DNA from: an uncultured Bacilli bacterium | GTDB taxonomy: Bacteria > Bacillota_I > Bacilli_A > RF39 > UBA660 | NCBI GenBank assembly: GCA_934098345.1 | Contig: CAKONX010000055.1 | Coordinates: 1 to 7,744 of the forward strand | DNA: 7,744 bases | Reading direction: 5' to 3' | In this document: positions 5,541 to 7,744 of the stretch, piece after piece | Position numbering within the stretch: position 1 is the first letter of the stretch | Layout of the letters: the number at the start of each line of letters is the position of its first letter | The notes under the pieces: model-generated | The model's input: only the letters and a program-made list of their open reading frames with translations | Databases searched by the model: none | What the model was told of the DNA's origin: nothing | Position numbers and translations under genes: made by a program

Positions 5541-7566
5541 CAGTATCTTTCCCCTCTTTTTCGATTAAGTCATATACAATAATATCATTAGATATTTCTA
5601 GAATTTTTTCAGTATATTGTTTATGCTCATTTATATAGTTAGCATCTAAAGTTTCTGAATTAAATACTTTCATTTCATTTTTAGAATTATAATAATACAC
5701 CTTATTTGTTAAAAAGTTTCCATTCGGAAATACTACTGTATTTTTGTTTTTTATTTCAAATATATCATGACCTAAAGCATATTTATTATATATTCCTAAC
5801 ATATTTCCAATTGTTGGAAGAACATCTATCATTCCTATTGGATAACTAACCTTTTCTTTTAAACTATTATCTTTTGTATAAAAAATTAATGGGGTTTTCT
5901 TAAATAATTCGTTTTCATAATAATCATAATTAATATATGTTGGATCAGTATCTAACTTTTGTTGTCCTGTTGCAAAATCATAATTAACAAAATTTTCAAA
6001 TTGTTTTTTAGAAAGTTGAGCAGCATGATCTCCATATAAAACAAATAATGTTTTGTTATATTCATCATGTTTTTTAACATAGTCAATAAATTCACCTAAA
6101 CATTTATCAGCATAATGAGCTGATTTTATATAGTTTCCCATAGTCGTATTTTCTAAATAATCATATACTATTTCTTTTCCATTTTCATCAAGTTTTCCAG
6201 TATGATATGTTACATCAAATGTGTTTTTAAGAGACTCATCATCAAATGGTGTATGATTTGATAAAGTAATAATTGTTCCCATATAGTTTTTATATTCATC
6301 ACTATCTTTAACCATATCATTTATTTGTCTTATTAAAGACTCATTTTGTGTAAAAAATGATTTATCTGATAAGCCTAAGCCTACTACTTCATCGACATTA
6401 TAATATTCTTCAGAATAAAAATCTTTATAGCCTAAAGACATATGCATTTTGCTTCTGTTCCACATACTTGCTTTATTTCCATGCATACTGAATGTATAGT
6501 AAGATTTTTCTGATAAAAGTTTTTCTAAAGTTACATAGTTTCTATTATAATATGAAACAAATACTGTTCCACTTTGTACTGGCATTAAACTTGTATTAAA
6601 AGTAAATTCTGTATCCGAACTTGTTCCTACACTTACTTGAGGATAAAAGTTATCAAAATACATTGATTCATTTACTAGTTTATTTAAATTAGGTGTTACA
6701 TATTCACCATTGATTTTTAAACCGATTAAAAAGTTCATTATACTTTCCATATGGATAACTATAACATTATAATCTTTATATTTATTTGTATATTTATTTT
6801 TACTTACAGGTCTTGTATTTTCTTTATAATAATCACTAAAGTTTTTTGCGGCCTCTTCATAACCGAACATACTAGATACTTTACTTTTTATAGTTTGAAC
6901 AAGATCATTTCCTTGATACACAATGATTCCAAATCTAGATACAACATATTCACGATTCCACTGTTTAGAGAATCTAGATAAGTCTTTTCCGGATAATGTT
7001 GAAATATTTATAAATAAAAATATACCAGCTACTATAGCAACTCCCGTAAATAGTTTCTTACCTACCTCTATTTTTTCAACTACATCAAAATATTTTTTCT
7101 TTTTCAAATATTTATTAATAAAAATAAATATAATTGGCATGATTAAATATACAAAATTAATTACTTTTAATTTTTCAAACACAGCATCCTTTACTTCAGC
7201 AGTTTGGCCCATAGATGCAAGTAATGAAAAAGATGCAAAACTATTAAAGAAAGCATAATAAACACTATTGACAATATTTAAAATTGTATAAAAACACAAT
7301 AATGATATAAAAAGAATATATTGCTTTTTAGGTTTAATAAAATATGCTAAAGAGCCAAATAACATTATTACTGTTATATCAAAGACATTTGCTTTAATAT
7401 CCCATGGATTTCCAATTGTTAATGCTCTTAAAAGAAAACAACTAATGAAAGACAAGATTACATATGATAAAAATAATCTATTGTATTTTATAAAGTTAAA
7501 TAAGTTATCTTTAAGTTTTATTAGGTTATTTTTTAATTTTTTTGTTTTATTCTTTTTCTTTGTCAT
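5527..7566 (-). CDS. ltaS: LTA-synthase-family glycerol phosphotransferase
   Basis: The 679 aa membrane enzyme belongs to the sulfatase/alkaline-phosphatase-fold family that polymerises glycerol phosphate from phosphatidylglycerol into lipoteichoic acid on the outer membrane face. Five helices are visible (about 28-48, 60-77, 82-106, 133-151, 171-189). An extracellular sulfatase-like domain runs from about 265 to 610. Site residues by comparison with S. aureus LtaS are E274 (IVIHMES), the nucleophile region GTSSD (314-318), HGNKASMWNR (362-371, W369 and R371), NH at 437-438, and GDH at 512-514 (D513, H514). An ungapped comparison places Ser316 where LtaS has its catalytic Thr. Start: ATG at 7566 with GGGAAGG 9 nt upstream. 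It is the first gene of a two-gene operon. Paralogues in this family include LTA primases and stress-induced synthases, so the symbol marks the family rather than a proven housekeeping enzyme. Confidence 0.9.
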   Translation of the reverse strand: MTKKKNKTKKLKNNLIKLKDNLFNFIKYNRLFLSYVILSFISCFLLRALTIGNPWDIKANVFDITVIMLFGSLAYFIKPKKQYILFISLLCFYTILNIVNSVYYAFFNSFASFSLLASMGQTAEVKDAVFEKLKVINFVYLIMPIIFIFINKYLKKKKYFDVVEKIEVGKKLFTGVAIVAGIFLFINISTLSGKDLSRFSKQWNREYVVSRFGIIVYQGNDLVQTIKSKVSSMFGYEEAAKNFSDYYKENTRPVSKNKYTNKYKDYNVIVIHMESIMNFLIGLKINGEYVTPNLNKLVNESMYFDNFYPQVSVGTSSDTEFTFNTSLMPVQSGTVFVSYYNRNYVTLEKLLSEKSYYTFSMHGNKASMWNRSKMHMSLGYKDFYSEEYYNVDEVVGLGLSDKSFFTQNESLIRQINDMVKDSDEYKNYMGTIITLSNHTPFDDESLKNTFDVTYHTGKLDENGKEIVYDYLENTTMGNYIKSAHYADKCLGEFIDYVKKHDEYNKTLFVLYGDHAAQLSKKQFENFVNYDFATGQQKLDTDPTYINYDYYENELFKKTPLIFYTKDNSLKEKVSYPIGMIDVLPTIGNMLGIYNKYALGHDIFEIKNKNTVVFPNGNFLTNKVYYYNSKNEMKVFNSETLDANYINEHKQYTEKILEISNDIIVYDLIEKEGKDTDEKK

Positions 7567-7593
7567 ATTTTATTACCTTCCCAATATAATAAA

Positions 7594-7622
7594 ATTATAG
7601 CATAATAAAAAAAATATTTGAA
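7594..7622 (-). promoter_or_regulatory. Promoter of the LTA-synthase operon
   Basis: The minus strand has TTCAAA (7617-7622), a 17-nt spacer and TATAAT (7594-7599), preceded by TGC, which makes a perfect extended -10. Transcription would start near 7587, giving a leader of about 20 nt with the ribosome binding site GGGAAGG (7576-7582). Confidence 0.8.
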
Positions 7623-7629
7623 CTACTAC

Positions 7630-7658
7630 TTGCAATTAAATGTTTTTTTTGTTATATT
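7630..7658 (+). promoter_or_regulatory. Promoter of the tRNA-Gly gene
   Basis: The plus strand has TTGCAA (7630-7635), exactly 17 nt, then TATATT (7653-7658). Predicted transcription starts near 7665, about 5 nt ahead of the mature tRNA 5' end. Its -35 box lies 7 bases from the -35 box of the opposing LTA-synthase promoter. Confidence 0.75.
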
Positions 7659-7669
7659 ATTAGTGCGTT

Positions 7670-7744
7670 GCAGGTGTGGTTCAACGGCTAGAATGCGACC
7701 TTGCCAAGGTTGAGACGGGAGTTCGATTCTCCTCACTTGCTCCA
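7670..7744 (+). tRNA. tRNA-Gly, anticodon GCC
   Basis: The 75-nt gene folds as a full cloverleaf. The acceptor stem is GCAGGTG with CACTTGC (one G-U pair). The D stem is GTTC/GAAT with GG in the loop. The anticodon stem is CGACC/GGTTG around loop TTGCCAA, giving anticodon GCC (7703-7705). A 4-nt variable loop follows, then T stem GGGAG/CTCCT with loop TTCGATT. The discriminator is T, and CCA is encoded at 7742-7744, the last bases of the window. It keeps the D-loop GG and the T-loop TTC, so it looks like a translational glycine tRNA rather than one dedicated to peptidoglycan bridges. Further tRNA genes may follow outside the window. Confidence 0.96.

Noticed and set aside
6751..7258. Two overlapping plus-strand open frames opposite the LTA-synthase gene
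   Set aside because: Both are antisense to conserved coding sequence. Their hydrophobic or low-complexity make-up mirrors the membrane and AT-rich codons on the other strand.
90..7566. Mollicute-type genetic code (TGA as Trp)
   Set aside because: All Trp residues in the genes are coded by TGG, and the HD gene ends at a TGA placed 4 nt before the valS start.
7670..7744. tRNA gene as an attachment site for an integrated element
   Set aside because: No integrase gene and no repeat of the tRNA 3' end is visible, and the window stops exactly at the tRNA 3' end.
7670..7744. Non-translational glycine tRNA for peptidoglycan bridge synthesis
   Set aside because: The D-loop GG and T-loop TTC, which such tRNAs tend to alter, are both present.
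1..7744. CRISPR arrays, toxin-antitoxin pairs, phage or defence genes
   Set aside because: No repeat-spacer pattern or recognisable small gene pair was seen, and coding regions with leaders fill nearly the whole window.

Overview
The window is AT-rich DNA with standard-code genes: every Trp codon read in the genes is TGG, and one gene ends in TGA. Coding is dense and almost entirely on the minus strand. A valine T-box leader, an LTA-synthase-type enzyme with five membrane helices and a CmpB-like membrane protein together point to a low-GC Gram-positive bacterium (Bacillota, Bacilli-like or a gut lineage close to them). The species cannot be named from this sequence.

Layout from left to right. 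Positions 1-76 are the right end of an IS3-family (IS150-like) insertion sequence: the last 11 codons of its transposase, then the terminal inverted repeat. The element lies outside the window to the left and ends 13 bases from the stop codon of valS. On the minus strand, valS (90-2606) is the second gene of an operon. The first gene is an HD-domain phosphohydrolase (2611-3321). The operon has a strong promoter (3558-3586) and a T-box leader of about 230 nt whose specifier reads GUA (Val). The leader's terminator (3339-3366) lies just ahead of the HD gene's ribosome binding site, so the HD enzyme and valyl-tRNA synthetase should both rise when uncharged tRNA-Val accumulates.

Upstream, still on the minus strand, is a 422-425 aa membrane protein with two tandem copies of the CmpB-type (PF06541-like) domain. 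It has its own extended -10 promoter and little or no leader. It is separated by a rho-independent hairpin (4900-4925) from a two-gene operon of an LTA-synthase-family enzyme (5527-7566) and an overlapping single-pass membrane protein of unknown function (4908-5540). The synthase promoter is arranged back to back with the promoter of a tRNA-Gly(GCC) gene on the plus strand (7670-7744), which ends exactly at the window edge.

Most of this is ordinary core-genome content: translation, cell envelope and membrane proteins. I see no convincing new multi-gene system. The points most worth a second look are the HD phosphohydrolase placed between a valine T-box and valS, the apparent Ser in place of the catalytic Thr of the LTA-synthase-family enzyme, and the IS copy that appears to separate valS from its native terminator.
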